A DNA stretch of 64,000 bases, from positions 62,001 through 126,000 of the forward strand of contig NC_004061.1 in the NCBI RefSeq assembly GCF_000007365.1. The letters run 5' to 3'. Numbering within the stretch: the first letter of the stretch is position 1; each line of letters opens with the position of its first letter. This document shows, piece after piece, positions 12,766-21,982 of this stretch. The stretch is from Buchnera aphidicola str. Sg (Schizaphis graminum) (GTDB taxonomy: Bacteria; Pseudomonadota; Gammaproteobacteria; Enterobacterales; Enterobacteriaceae). The notes under the pieces are model-generated. The model made no database searches. It saw only the letters and a program-made list of their open reading frames with translations, and had not been told where the DNA came from. Both the position numbers and the translations under genes were made by a program.

Positions 12766-12838
12766 TGGGTCGTGCAGGATTTGAACCTGCGACCAATTGA
12801 TTAAAAGTCAACTGCTCTACCGACTGAGCTAACGACCC
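12766..12838 (-). tRNA. tRNA-Lys (anticodon TTT)
   Basis: A 73-nt cloverleaf close to E. coli tRNA-Lys: 5' GGGTCGT pairs with ACGACCC, the anticodon loop is CTTTTAA, and the T loop is GTTCAAATC. The discriminator is A and CCA is not encoded (TAAAAA follows), so the cca product must add it. It is the second gene of a tRNA-Val/tRNA-Lys pair, an arrangement also found near gltX in E. coli. Confidence 0.97.
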
Positions 12839-12848
12839 TAATATTTTT

Positions 12849-12924
12849 TGGTAGGTGATGACGGACTCGAACCGCCGACTTCCTCCGTGTAAAGGAGGAG
12901 CTCTACCAACTGAGCTAATCACCT
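12849..12924 (-). tRNA. tRNA-Val (anticodon TAC), CCA encoded
   Basis: The cloverleaf has acceptor AGGTGAT paired with ATCACCT, anticodon loop TTTACAC and T loop GTTCGAGTC. After the discriminator A the genomic sequence reads CCA, so this tRNA encodes its own 3' end, unlike the other three in the window. It lies 10 bp upstream of tRNA-Lys and probably shares its transcript. Confidence 0.96.
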
Positions 12925-12945
12925 TTTAAATATTTTTATAGTGTT

Positions 12946-12973
12946 ATTGTAAAGGTAAGAAAATTAGAGTCAA
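12946..12973 (-). promoter_or_regulatory. Sigma-70 type promoter for tRNA-Val/tRNA-Lys
   Basis: On the minus strand TTGACT (-35) and TACAAT (-10) are separated by 16 nt. The -10 box ends 21 nt before the tRNA-Val 5' end, leaving room for a short leader removed by RNase P. Each box matches consensus at five of six positions. Confidence 0.6.
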
Positions 12974-13127
12974 TCTTTTTTTTTAAAAGAGTATTTGTTT
13001 GTTGTAAATTTAATCATTATGATTAAATAATTATCTATAATTTAATATTTATAAAATTAATCTATAGAATTTTAAAAAATGTAATATGAAGTATATGAAT
13101 CAAATAAAATTTTTAGTTAAGGAACTT

Positions 13128-14552
13128 ATGAAAGTAAAAACTCGTTTTGCACCTAGTCCTACTGGAAATTTACATATTGGTAGTATTCGTACGGCTTTGT
13201 ATTCTTGGTTATTTGCACGTCACTATCATGGAAAATTCATTCTTCGTATCGAAGATACAGATTTTGAACGTTTTGATTCAAAATCCGTTGAATCTATTTT
13301 ATATGGATTAAAATGGTTAGGATTAAATTGGGATGAAGGTCCTTATTTCCAGAGTAAAAGATTAGAAAGGTATAAAGAAGTTATTAAAATGATGTTAGAA
13401 TCAGGTAATGCTTATAAATGTTTTTGTTCAGTAAAAGAATTAGAAGATGAGCGAATAAGACAAGTTTCTAAAGGAAAAAAACCACGATACAGTGGAATTT
13501 GTAGAAATTTACATTATAGAAATTATATTGCTAATGAAAATTATGTAGTACGATTTAAAAATCCGATTTCAGGTCAAGTAACATTCGAAGATAAAATTAG
13601 AGGTAAGATTACTTTTCAAAACGAAGAATTAGATGATCTTGTAATTCAACGTTCTAACGGAATTCCTACATATAATTTTTGCGTGGTGATAGATGATTTA
13701 GATATGAATATAACTCATGTTATTCGTGGTGAAGATCATATTAATAATACTCCTCGTCAAATAAATATTTTAAAATCCTTAAATGCTAAAATACCTATTT
13801 ATGCTCATGTTTCAATGATTTTTAATGAAGATGGACATAAATTTTCTAAAAGACAAGATGCTTTGAACATTTTAGAATATTGTAAAGATGGTTTTTTACC
13901 AGAAGCTTTACTGAATTATGTAATACGTTTAGGTTGGTCTTGTGGTAATCAAGAGATTTTTAGTATTTCAGAAATGAAAGAATTATTTGATTTAAGAAAA
14001 ATTAGTAAGTCTTCTAGTGCTGTAAGTATGAAAAAACTTTTTTGGTTAAATAAATATTACATTAATAATTTACCGTTAAGTTATATTTCGAATCTTTTAA
14101 AAGATCATATGAATCATGAAAAGATTAATTTAAAAAATGGACCTGATTTAGAATCTGTTTTGACTTTATTAAAAAATCGTCATCATACTTTAAAAGAAAT
14201 TGCTCAATCTTCTAGATATTTTTATGAAGAATTTGCTAATTTTGATAAATCAGCAGCAGATGAATATTTAATTCCAGAAAATCATTTTATTTTAAAAAAT
14301 TTATATAAGAATATAAAAAAAATATCTATTTGGAGTAATGAGACATTATCTTCATTGATTAAAAATGATTGCATTAAACTTAAAATTACATTAAGAAAAA
14401 TAAGCATGTTATTACGTGTTGTATTAACAGGAAATATATTTTCGCCGAGTATAAGTTCTGTGATTTTTTTAATTGGAAAAGAGAAGACTTTATTAAGACT
14501 AAAAAAAGCAATTTTATTTATTGATAATAAAATTAAAAATATAAATAATTAG
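13128..14552 (+). CDS. gltX: Glutamate-tRNA ligase
   Basis: GltX charges tRNA-Glu. From this start the product is 474 residues (E. coli 471), beginning [22 protein letters not shown] with the HIGH-type motif. KFSKRQDA is the KMSKS-type loop, and a cysteine-containing insert ([10 protein letters not shown]...GICRNL) matches the zinc-binding region. The frame is open upstream to 13086, but AAGGAAC just before 13128 and the alignment to E. coli favour 13128. It sits beside the tRNA-Val/Lys pair and tRNA-Ala, as in E. coli. Confidence 0.97.
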
Positions 14553-14754
14553 AAAAGAATAACTATTAATGAAAAAAATTAACAAATTGTTTTCACTTAA
14601 AGTCGTTTTAAAATTAATTAAAAGAAATTTGATAGATCTTTTTTAATAAGATTAAACTTAATTTTTCATGTCTTATATTTTCAATATTTTTAGTTTTATT
14701 GTAAAATGATATCTTGTTTGTTTTTTTTATTAGTAATTTTAGTAGAAAAATAAA

Positions 14755-14783
14755 TTGACAGAATTAATGTGTTTTTATATTGT
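14755..14783 (+). promoter_or_regulatory. Sigma-70 type promoter for tRNA-Ala
   Basis: A perfect TTGACA (14755-14760) is followed after 17 nt by TATTGT (14778-14783), nine bases before the mature tRNA 5' end. It is one of the clearest promoters in the window. Confidence 0.7.
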
Positions 14784-14792
14784 AATATTTTC

Positions 14793-14864
14793 GGGGCTAT
14801 AGCTCAGAGGCAGAGTTCTTGCATGGCATGCAAGATGTCGGCGGTTCGATTCCGCCTAGCTCCA
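14793..14864 (+). tRNA. tRNA-Ala (anticodon GGC)
   Basis: A 72-nt cloverleaf with acceptor GGGGCTA paired with TAGCTCC, anticodon stem CTTGC/GCAAG around the loop ATGGCAT, and T loop GTTCGATTC. The D loop is one base shorter than in E. coli. The discriminator is A, and a run of A follows, so CCA is not encoded. E. coli has its two GGC tRNA-Ala genes beside gltX too. Confidence 0.97.
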
Positions 14865-15029
14865 AAAAAAATGGATATGTATCTTTTAAAAAATGTTTTC
14901 TTTATTGATAGAGTATCTTTGACTACATTTTTTATATTAATTTAAAATAATTAAAATTTTGATAAAAATAATAACTTTATTAAGTTCTTTTACTGTAAAA
15001 AAATGTTCAAAAATTATAGATCTAAAATT

Positions 15030-15061
15030 CTGTGCTAAATAAAAAATAGAATTTAGCACAG
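15030..15061. terminator. Bidirectional hairpin between tRNA-Ala and fliE
   Basis: A perfect 11-bp stem (CTGTGCTAAAT with ATTTAGCACAG) and a 10-nt loop. It sits 11 bp past the fliE stop on the minus strand and downstream of tRNA-Ala on the plus strand, and T-rich sequence follows on both strands, so it can end both convergent transcripts. Confidence 0.75.
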
Positions 15062-15071
15062 TATTTTGAAA

Positions 15072-15377
15072 TTAAATTTGTTGATTCATTATTTCTTTAT
15101 AAGCTGAAATAATTCTATTTCTTACTTGAATAGCTAATTCAATAGAAATAGAAGATTTCTGTAAATTTATCATTATGTCATTTAAAGATATATCAGAATG
15201 ATTTGATTGGAACTTTTCTATATTTTTTTTTGAATTGTTTTGAATATTGCTTATTTCTCCTAATGCTTTTTGAAAATGATTAATAAAATTATTAGATTTT
15301 TTATTTTTTTGTTTATTTGTATCTAAAAAATCAATGTTTGTATAAATATTTTGATCGTAAATATTATCAATAAACAT
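15072..15377 (-). CDS. fliE: Flagellar hook-basal body protein FliE
   Basis: FliE joins the MS ring to the proximal rod and is needed at the export gate. The 101-residue protein (E. coli 104) has a poorly conserved asparagine/lysine-rich N half. Its family-typical C terminus is clear (SSISIELAIQVRNRIISAYKEIMNQQI in the gene, matching the E. coli [25 protein letters not shown] region). It is divergent from the fliF operon, as in enterobacteria, across a 176-bp spacer. Confidence 0.93.
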   Translation of the reverse strand: MFIDNIYDQNIYTNIDFLDTNKQKNKKSNNFINHFQKALGEISNIQNNSKKNIEKFQSNHSDISLNDIMINLQKSSISIELAIQVRNRIISAYKEIMNQQI

Positions 15378-15553
15378 ATCTTCCTCTGATGTTTTTTGTT
15401 TTTCAATAAAATATTTTTAAAATAATATATTGTATCGAATATAAATTTTTTATATGTTTTTAATTTATCAGGAAATGTTTTTATTTCAAGTGAAATTTAT
15501 TATTTGTGATTCAATTATATAGTTAGGATTAACTATTAGATTAGGAAGATGTT

Positions 15554-17224
15554 ATGAATTTCAGTACTATAGAAGAATCCGTTTCAGAAGAGAAAAAAAA
15601 ATTTAATAATTTTTTGTCTTATTTTTTTAAAAATTCACGTGTTTTAATTATTTTATTTGTATTAGCTGTAATTACTACTGTTTCAATTTCTATGTGGCGT
15701 AAATCTCCTGATTATCAAGTTTTATATAATAATTTATCTAATGAAGATGGAGAAATGATCATTGATCAATTAAATCAAATGCAAATACCCTATAAACTTT
15801 CTGAAGATTCTGGTCAATTGTTAGTTCCAAAAGATAAAGTTTATGAACTTCGTTTGCATTTTTCTGAAAATAATTCTCCTCATAGAGATATAGGTTATGA
15901 AATTTTAGATAAAGAAAGATTTGGAGTTAGTCAATTTGGTGAGCAAATTAATTATCAACGTGCTTTAGAAGGGGAATTAGCTCGTACTATAGAAAAAATT
16001 AATGTTGTAAAAAATGCTAAAATACACATAGCTTTTCCAAAAAATTCTTTATTTTTAGAAGATAAAAAAAAACCATCAGTTTCTGTTATTTTAAATTTAA
16101 AATCTAATCAAGGATTAGATCATAGTCAAGTTAATGCTATATTGCATTTAATTTCTAGTAGTATATGTGATTTATCTATAGAAAATATAACAATAATAGA
16201 TCAGTTTGGAAAATTGTTAAATAATTCATCATTGGGTTTAAATCAAATTGATGATTTAAAACTCAGATATTCTGAAGAAGTTGAATCTCGTTATAGAAAT
16301 AGAATTAAAAACATTTTAGAACCTTTATTGGGGTTTAATAATGTTTATGCTCAAGTTACTGCACAAATAAATTTTAATTCTCACGAAAAAACACAAGAAA
16401 AATATACACCTAATACAAATTATAAAAATCAAGCAATACGATCTCGTCAAAGTACTGTTAACGACAAGATAAATAATAGAAAAGAAGAAAATAAACCAGA
16501 CGAACTTTTTCCCCAAACTAGTTTTTCTTCGAATAAGGATTTAAATAGTACAACATATAGTAATAAAAAAATTAAAAAATCTATTATACAAAACAATCAA
16601 GATAATAATATTTTACATTCTAATTCTGCTATTAGTCATGATGATACAATAAATTATGAGTTGAATCATAGTCTTTCTCACACTAAAATGAATATAGGAG
16701 AAATAAAAAGATTGTCAGCAGCAGTAATAGTTAATTTCGTTAAAGATAAAAATGGAAAATCAGTTCCTATAAATGTAGAACAGATCAAAAAGATTAAAAA
16801 TTTAGTACGCGAAGCAATAGGTTATTCCAAAGTTAGAGGAGATAGCGTATATGTTGTTAATGAATCTTTTTTTCAAAAAAACAAAAATTCTCCTATTAAA
16901 TTATTGAAAGATTCTAATCAATCTAATTTTTATAGTACTTTTTTAACTTTCACACCTTGGTTCATTTCTCTTTTCTTTCTTTTTTTTCTTGTAAAAAAAT
17001 GTTTTTTTTCTTCTTCAAAAAACAATATTAATAATCAATCATATAAAAATAAAACTGAAGAAGATTTATTAGAAAAAGATACAAAAGCAGAAAATATTTC
17101 TGAATTAAAATTTTCAAAAACTTCGAATACAGATAAATTAATTCATCAAATTTGCAATATATCTAATCAAAATCCACGTATTATAGCGTCGATTATTCGT
17201 CAATGGATGAGTGATAAAAAATGA
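15554..17224 (+). CDS. fliF: Flagellar MS-ring protein FliF
   Basis: FliF forms the inner-membrane MS ring that houses the export apparatus. The 556 residues (E. coli 552) show an N-terminal membrane helix near residues 30-46, the ring-building domains (YQVLYNNLSNEDG, GYEILDKERFGVSQFGEQINYQRALEGELARTI), a low-complexity Asn/Lys/Ser linker, a second membrane segment near 465-480, and a C-terminal FliG-binding tail. AGGAAG precedes the ATG by five bases. It overlaps fliG by 4 bp (ATGA), so translation is probably coupled. Confidence 0.97.
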   Translation: MNFSTIEESVSEEKKKFNNFLSYFFKNSRVLIILFVLAVITTVSISMWRKSPDYQVLYNNLSNEDGEMIIDQLNQMQIPYKLSEDSGQLLVPKDKVYELRLHFSENNSPHRDIGYEILDKERFGVSQFGEQINYQRALEGELARTIEKINVVKNAKIHIAFPKNSLFLEDKKKPSVSVILNLKSNQGLDHSQVNAILHLISSSICDLSIENITIIDQFGKLLNNSSLGLNQIDDLKLRYSEEVESRYRNRIKNILEPLLGFNNVYAQVTAQINFNSHEKTQEKYTPNTNYKNQAIRSRQSTVNDKINNRKEENKPDELFPQTSFSSNKDLNSTTYSNKKIKKSIIQNNQDNNILHSNSAISHDDTINYELNHSLSHTKMNIGEIKRLSAAVIVNFVKDKNGKSVPINVEQIKKIKNLVREAIGYSKVRGDSVYVVNESFFQKNKNSPIKLLKDSNQSNFYSTFLTFTPWFISLFFLFFLVKKCFFSSSKNNINNQSYKNKTEEDLLEKDTKAENISELKFSKTSNTDKLIHQICNISNQNPRIIASIIRQWMSDKK

Positions 17225-18216
17225 CTTTAAATGGTACTGAGAAAAGTGCAATTTTATTGATGTCAATAGGAGCTGATCAAGCATCAGAAGTATTAAAACA
17301 TTTAACTCCTTTTGAAGTTCAAGAATTAGTTGCTTCTATGGTTAATATTAATCAATTTTCTAATACAATATTAAATACAGTATTATCTGAATGCTATGAT
17401 CTTTTTTCAAAAAAAAATAATTTAATTTGTAATAATGATGAAAACTATATTAGTGATGTGTTAACAAAAACTTTAGGAGAAAAACAAGGTCGTATTTTAT
17501 TAAATGAAGTATTAGAAACTCGTAATGTCAAAATGTGTATTGAAACATTTAACCACATGGATCCAGAAAAATTTATTTCTTTGCTAGATCAAGAACATCC
17601 TCAAATTTTAACAACAATACTTATGTATTTAGACAAACGTCAATCATCAAAGGTTCTTTCAAGATTAAGTGAGAAAAAATGTACTGAAATTGTTTTAAGA
17701 ATGGCAGAGTTTAATTGTATTAAAGAGTCGAATTTAATTGATTTAAAAAAAATAATTGAAAATTTGTTAAAAAGAAAAAAATTAATTTTTTCGGAAAAAA
17801 ATGGCATAAAAACTGTCGCTGAAATTTTAAATTCTATGAAAATAGAAGATGAACAAAATATTTTAAAAAAAATTAATGTATTAAATAAAAACTTAACTCG
17901 TAAAATTATTAAAGAAATGTTTTTATTTGATAACATTGTCAATATAGAAGATAAATATATTCAATGTCTCATTTCAAACTTAGAAAAAGAAAAATTATGT
18001 ATTGCACTTCAAGGTACTAGTGAAGTTATAAGAAATAAATTTTTCAAAAATATGAATGAGGAAGAAGCAAATAAATTATCTATTTATTTAGAAGAAAAAT
18101 CTTATATTTCTGATATAGCTATAAAAAATGAACAAAAATTGATCTTAATAATGCTTAAAAATATTTTAGATAATGGTATTTTTTCATTAAAAAAATTAGG
18201 AAAATATTATGTCTAA
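17221..18216 (+). CDS. fliG: Flagellar switch protein FliG, torque residues lost
   Basis: FliG joins the MS ring to the C ring and in motile bacteria meets the stator. It has 331 residues, the same as E. coli, and aligns without gaps in the C-terminal domain. The charged residues that generate torque in E. coli (K264, R281, D288, D289, R297) are Q, E, I, Y and S here. The structural middle domain, including the EHPQIL motif, is kept. It follows fliF with a 4-bp overlap and overlaps fliH by 8 bp. A scaffold role without rotation is inferred. Confidence 0.96.
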   Translation: MTLNGTEKSAILLMSIGADQASEVLKHLTPFEVQELVASMVNINQFSNTILNTVLSECYDLFSKKNNLICNNDENYISDVLTKTLGEKQGRILLNEVLETRNVKMCIETFNHMDPEKFISLLDQEHPQILTTILMYLDKRQSSKVLSRLSEKKCTEIVLRMAEFNCIKESNLIDLKKIIENLLKRKKLIFSEKNGIKTVAEILNSMKIEDEQNILKKINVLNKNLTRKIIKEMFLFDNIVNIEDKYIQCLISNLEKEKLCIALQGTSEVIRNKFFKNMNEEEANKLSIYLEEKSYISDIAIKNEQKLILIMLKNILDNGIFSLKKLGKYYV

Positions 18217-18874
18217 TATAGATGTAAAACAAAATTGGAAGAGATGGTATCCAGAAGAAATATTTTTAAAAAATTCAAAAAATAAAAAAAAATATTTTTG
18301 GAATTTATATAAATTAACACAACAAGATTTTTTTACTAATAATGAAAATAAAAAGAATTCTAATAAATTGAAAAAAACAGATGAATTAAAAGATTATCCT
18401 TCAAAGGAAGAAGCATATAATTTAGCTTTTAAATCTGGTATTGAAAAAAAAGAAGAAAAAAAAATCTTATTCAATGACAACTTAAATAAGTTATTATCAA
18501 ATTTTGAAGCAGCTATTTCTTTATTTGATCAAATGTTATTTACGCGTTTACTAAAAACTATTTTAATTATTTCTTCTTATATAGTTGGAAAAAATATTAA
18601 AATGGATGAATTAATTTTATTAAAAAATGTAAAAAAAATTATTAATAATGATAGTTTTTTTTTGAAAAAAAAACAGTTAATTATTCATCCTAATAACAAA
18701 AAATTTTTAGAAAAAATAATAAAAAATTCTGTTTATAGCGATAAATGGGAATTATGTTATGATGTTAATATAGATATTAACGGTTGTAAAATTCGATCAG
18801 AAAATGGTGATATAGATAATACTATTGAGGCTAGATGGAAGGAACTATGTCGTCTTGTTTCAGAGGAATGTTAA
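18209..18874 (+). CDS. fliH: Flagellar assembly protein FliH
   Basis: FliH binds and restrains the export ATPase FliI and docks it at the C ring. The 221 residues (E. coli 228) are lysine- and asparagine-rich. The N-terminal WKRWYPEEI segment matches the E. coli WQAWAPDDL region that docks to FlhA and FliN, and the C-terminal V/A-ATPase-stalk-like region ends with CDINGCKIRSENGDIDNTIEARW-type sequence. It sits between fliG and fliI and overlaps both. Confidence 0.93.
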   Translation: MSNIDVKQNWKRWYPEEIFLKNSKNKKKYFWNLYKLTQQDFFTNNENKKNSNKLKKTDELKDYPSKEEAYNLAFKSGIEKKEEKKILFNDNLNKLLSNFEAAISLFDQMLFTRLLKTILIISSYIVGKNIKMDELILLKNVKKIINNDSFFLKKKQLIIHPNNKKFLEKIIKNSVYSDKWELCYDVNIDINGCKIRSENGDIDNTIEARWKELCRLVSEEC

Positions 18875-20235
18875 TGAAATTAAGATTTTCTGAATTATTA
18901 AATAATATTTCTTCTTTCGAAAAGAAAGTTAATAATCTTTCTGATATTTTTTCTTATGGTTGTCTTATTAGTGTTAATGGTTTACTTTTAGAAGTGATTG
19001 GGTTGACGGCACCAATTGGATCTCGATGTTATGTTGAAAGAATAATAGATGGTAAAATTTTAAATATCAGTGCTGAAGTAGTCGGTTTTAAAAAAGAAAA
19101 AACATTGTTATTTTCTCTTGAAGAAACATATGGTGTTTTCCCTGGTACCCGAGTGTTTTTAAAATGTTTTAAAAATACATATTCTATTACAGGAAAAATT
19201 CCATTATCAACAGAGCTATTGGGTAGAGTACTCGATAGTAAAGGTAGACCTTTAGACGGACGTTCTCAATTAAATCCCAAATTTTTTACCTTTTTAAAAA
19301 GTAATGTTGTTAATCCATTAAATAGAAAACCAATTACTGAAGTGTTAGATACTGGAATACGTGCTATAAATGCTCTTATAACTGTAGGAAGAGGTCAAAG
19401 AATAGGAATTTTTTCCAGTTCAGGTCTTGGAAAAAGTATTCTATTAGGTATGATGGCAAAATATACAAAAGCAGATGTAGTTATTATTGGTTTAATTGGA
19501 GAACGAGGGCGGGAAGTAAAAGATTTTATAGAAAATATACTGGGTTCAAATGGATTGTCTCGATCTGTAGTAATTGCTGCTCCTGCTGATGTTTCTCCTT
19601 TATTGCAAATAGAAGCTGCATCGTATGCTACAAGCATAGCTGAATATTTTCGTAAAAAAAATAAACATGTATTATTGATTATGGATTCCTTAACTCGTTA
19701 TGCTATGGCACAAAGAGCTGTTTCATTATCGTTAGGAGAACTACCTGTCTCTAAGGGGTATCCATCTTCTGTTTTTTCGAAAATTCCTATTTTAGTAGAA
19801 CGCACAGGAAATACAGATAATTATGGTTCTATTACCTCGTTTTATACAGTATTAACTGAAAGTGAAGAAGATCCGCAGGATCCAATTGCTCACATTTGTC
19901 GTTCTATATTAGACGGGCATATTGTATTATCTCGGCATTATGCTGAATTAGGGCATTATCCAGCAATTGATATTGAAAATTCTATTAGTCGCGTAATGCC
20001 TAATATTATTAGCAAAAAACAATATTCTCAAGCTTGTTATTTTAAAAAATTAATTGCTTCTTATCAAAGAAATAGAGATTTAATTAATATTGGTGCTTAT
20101 TTAAAAGGAACTGATTCAACTTTAGATCATGCTATTAAGATATGGCCTATCTTAGAAAGATTTTTACAGCAGAAGCAATCAGAAAAAAGTAGTTATTTAT
20201 CTTCTTGCGAAGAATTAAATCAAATATTTATTTAA
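18874..20235 (+). CDS. fliI: Flagellum-specific export ATPase FliI
   Basis: FliI is the F1-beta-like ATPase that feeds type III flagellar export. From this start it has 453 residues (E. coli 457). The P-loop is FSSSGLGKSILLGMMAKYTKAD, followed by GLIGERGREVKDF and the Walker B strand HVLLIMDSLTRYAMAQR. The frame is open upstream to 18835, but CAGAGGA six bases before 18874 and the E. coli N terminus favour this start, giving a TAATG overlap with fliH. All catalytic motifs are intact, in contrast to the eroded motor proteins. Confidence 0.97.
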   Translation: MKLRFSELLNNISSFEKKVNNLSDIFSYGCLISVNGLLLEVIGLTAPIGSRCYVERIIDGKILNISAEVVGFKKEKTLLFSLEETYGVFPGTRVFLKCFKNTYSITGKIPLSTELLGRVLDSKGRPLDGRSQLNPKFFTFLKSNVVNPLNRKPITEVLDTGIRAINALITVGRGQRIGIFSSSGLGKSILLGMMAKYTKADVVIIGLIGERGREVKDFIENILGSNGLSRSVVIAAPADVSPLLQIEAASYATSIAEYFRKKNKHVLLIMDSLTRYAMAQRAVSLSLGELPVSKGYPSSVFSKIPILVERTGNTDNYGSITSFYTVLTESEEDPQDPIAHICRSILDGHIVLSRHYAELGHYPAIDIENSISRVMPNIISKKQYSQACYFKKLIASYQRNRDLINIGAYLKGTDSTLDHAIKIWPILERFLQQKQSEKSSYLSSCEELNQIFI

Positions 20236-20269
20236 TTTTTTATTTTAGAACTTGATGGGATATTAGTTA

Positions 20270-20728
20270 ATGAAATATAAAAAAAAAATATTCTCTATTT
20301 TAGAAAATTTAGAAAAAAAAAATATAGAAAAAGATATAATAAATATTAAAAATTTGTATCTTCAAAAAGAAAAATACGTTACACAATTAAGTTTGCTAAA
20401 GGATTATCAAAACGAATATCTGATAAAATTAAAAAGTAAAATAGAATTAGGAATATGTTTATATCAATGGAGAAATTATAATAATTTTATTTTTATATTA
20501 TATTTTCTTATTAAAGATAATGAACAAAAAATTAAAAAAAATCAAAAAATTCTTGAAAAAAGTTTAAAACAATATTCTAAAAATCAAATAAAGTTAAAAA
20601 CTTGGAATTATCTATATAAAAAATATAAAAAAAAGGAAATCAAAAAAATTTTATTGGTAGAAGAGATGATTTCTGATGAATTTTCTCAATTAAAAAATCT
20701 TGCAGAAGGCAGCTGTTATAATGTTTAA
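20270..20728 (+). CDS. fliJ: Flagellar export chaperone FliJ
   Basis: FliJ is a small coiled-coil protein that works with FliI and FlhA in export. The 152 residues (E. coli 147) are mostly predicted helix, very rich in Lys, Ile, Asn and Glu. Identity rests mainly on position between fliI and fliK, on size and on coiled-coil character, with weak family resemblance (LYLQKEKYVTQLSLLKDYQNEY). Confidence 0.88.
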   Translation: MKYKKKIFSILENLEKKNIEKDIINIKNLYLQKEKYVTQLSLLKDYQNEYLIKLKSKIELGICLYQWRNYNNFIFILYFLIKDNEQKIKKNQKILEKSLKQYSKNQIKLKTWNYLYKKYKKKEIKKILLVEEMISDEFSQLKNLAEGSCYNV

Positions 20729-21866
20729 ATATTCTGATAATATTGCTTTAGAAGGAAAATTATCAGATAATCAAAATAATAATTTAACTTCTTTAAATTT
20801 TTTTTCTAAATCTAATATTAATGCATTCAAAAAATTATTTATTAATAAAGGAATTGAGTTTGACAATGTTTCTACAAAAAAAAAGAAAGAGGAAGATAAG
20901 AATATACCCTCGATTAATTTTGTTATTACTAATTTAATAAATATTTTAAATAAAAAAGATACGATGTTAAAAGAAACGATGTTAAATCATATTGCCAAGA
21001 AAAACTATAAATGTAGAAATATCCAAAGAAAAAATAAAGACAAAAATTTTAAATTAAAAAAATATATAAAACTAGATATAGAAACTAAAAATGAAACAAA
21101 AAAAAATCAGAAATACAAAAAATTTATAGTTCATCCAATATTTAAAAAATCAATAGAAATTAAAAATCAATCAAATGAATTTAAACAAATTAATATATTT
21201 CATAATTTTAATGACAAATTTTTCTTTAGAAAAGATAGATATTCAAATATAAAATCTAATAAAAGTATTTTTTCTGATAATAAAATTTTAAGATGTTTTA
21301 GAAATTTTAGAAAAAATACACCTGATTTATTTTTTTTAAAAAATATAAATAAAATAAGCAATGTGACAACTTACGAAACGAATACTTTTAAGGATAACAA
21401 TAATAAAAAACATCTTAAATGTGTAAATAGTTCATTAGAGCTTCTTAATTCAAAAAAAAATGATAAGTGGAAACAGGTAATTAACCATCAGATATTGCTT
21501 TCTATATCAAATAAAGAAAATAAAGCAGAAATATCCTTTACACCAGAATATCTCGGCTCTATACATATAAAAATCAAAATGAGAAATGATCAAGCAACAT
21601 TGAATTTTATTTCTAATCATGATGAAGTCAAAGTTTTTTTAAAAAATTGTATCCCATTTTTAAAGAATTCGCTTATGAAAAATGGCATTCAATTAGAAAA
21701 AATCAATATTTATAATTCTTCTTTTTCAAAAAATCATATTTCTCAAAAAAATAAAAGAATCGTAAAAAATTATTTTTTTCACGGAAACGAATTTAAAAAA
21801 ACGTTTAATTTTCAAGAAAACTATATGAAGTTAATACAATATAAATCAATTGATATGTATATTTAA
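20721..21866 (+). CDS. fliK: Flagellar hook-length control protein FliK
   Basis: FliK measures hook length and switches export specificity. From the ATG at 20721 it has 381 residues (E. coli 375). The first 240 or so are low-complexity Lys/Asn-rich sequence with little family signal. The C-terminal domain is recognisable: AEISFTPEYLGSIHIKIKMRN and FLKNSLMKNGIQLEKI match the FliK_C core. A TTG at 20700 would extend it, but the ATG overlapping the fliJ stop is preferred. No flagellin gene is in the window, so what the switch controls is unclear. Confidence 0.9.
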   Translation: MFKYSDNIALEGKLSDNQNNNLTSLNFFSKSNINAFKKLFINKGIEFDNVSTKKKKEEDKNIPSINFVITNLINILNKKDTMLKETMLNHIAKKNYKCRNIQRKNKDKNFKLKKYIKLDIETKNETKKNQKYKKFIVHPIFKKSIEIKNQSNEFKQINIFHNFNDKFFFRKDRYSNIKSNKSIFSDNKILRCFRNFRKNTPDLFFLKNINKISNVTTYETNTFKDNNNKKHLKCVNSSLELLNSKKNDKWKQVINHQILLSISNKENKAEISFTPEYLGSIHIKIKMRNDQATLNFISNHDEVKVFLKNCIPFLKNSLMKNGIQLEKINIYNSSFSKNHISQKNKRIVKNYFFHGNEFKKTFNFQENYMKLIQYKSIDMYI

Positions 21867-21953
21867 ATGAAATACATACTTAATCTTTTTAAGATAAAAA
21901 TTTTGATTACATTCTTAATGCTTAACAAATCAGTATTTAAGATACTTTTTTAA
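21867..21953 (+). other. 28-codon open frame where fliL would lie
   Basis: An ATG directly after the fliK stop opens a 28-codon frame (MKYILNLFKIKILITFLMLN and eight more residues), basic then hydrophobic like the FliL N-terminal anchor. Enterobacteria have fliL (about 154 codons) at this point, and here only 116 bp separate fliK and fliM. It may be the last scrap of fliL or chance. There is no good ribosome binding site. Confidence 0.2.
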
Positions 21954-21982
21954 TAACTTTTACCTATAAGGTGCTTCATACA

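Noticed and set aside
20270..21866. Foreign origin for fliJ and fliK because of their extreme Lys/Asn/Ile content
   Set aside because: The composition fits AT mutational bias on weakly constrained proteins; the same bias is seen in tamB and in the linkers of fliF and fliN.
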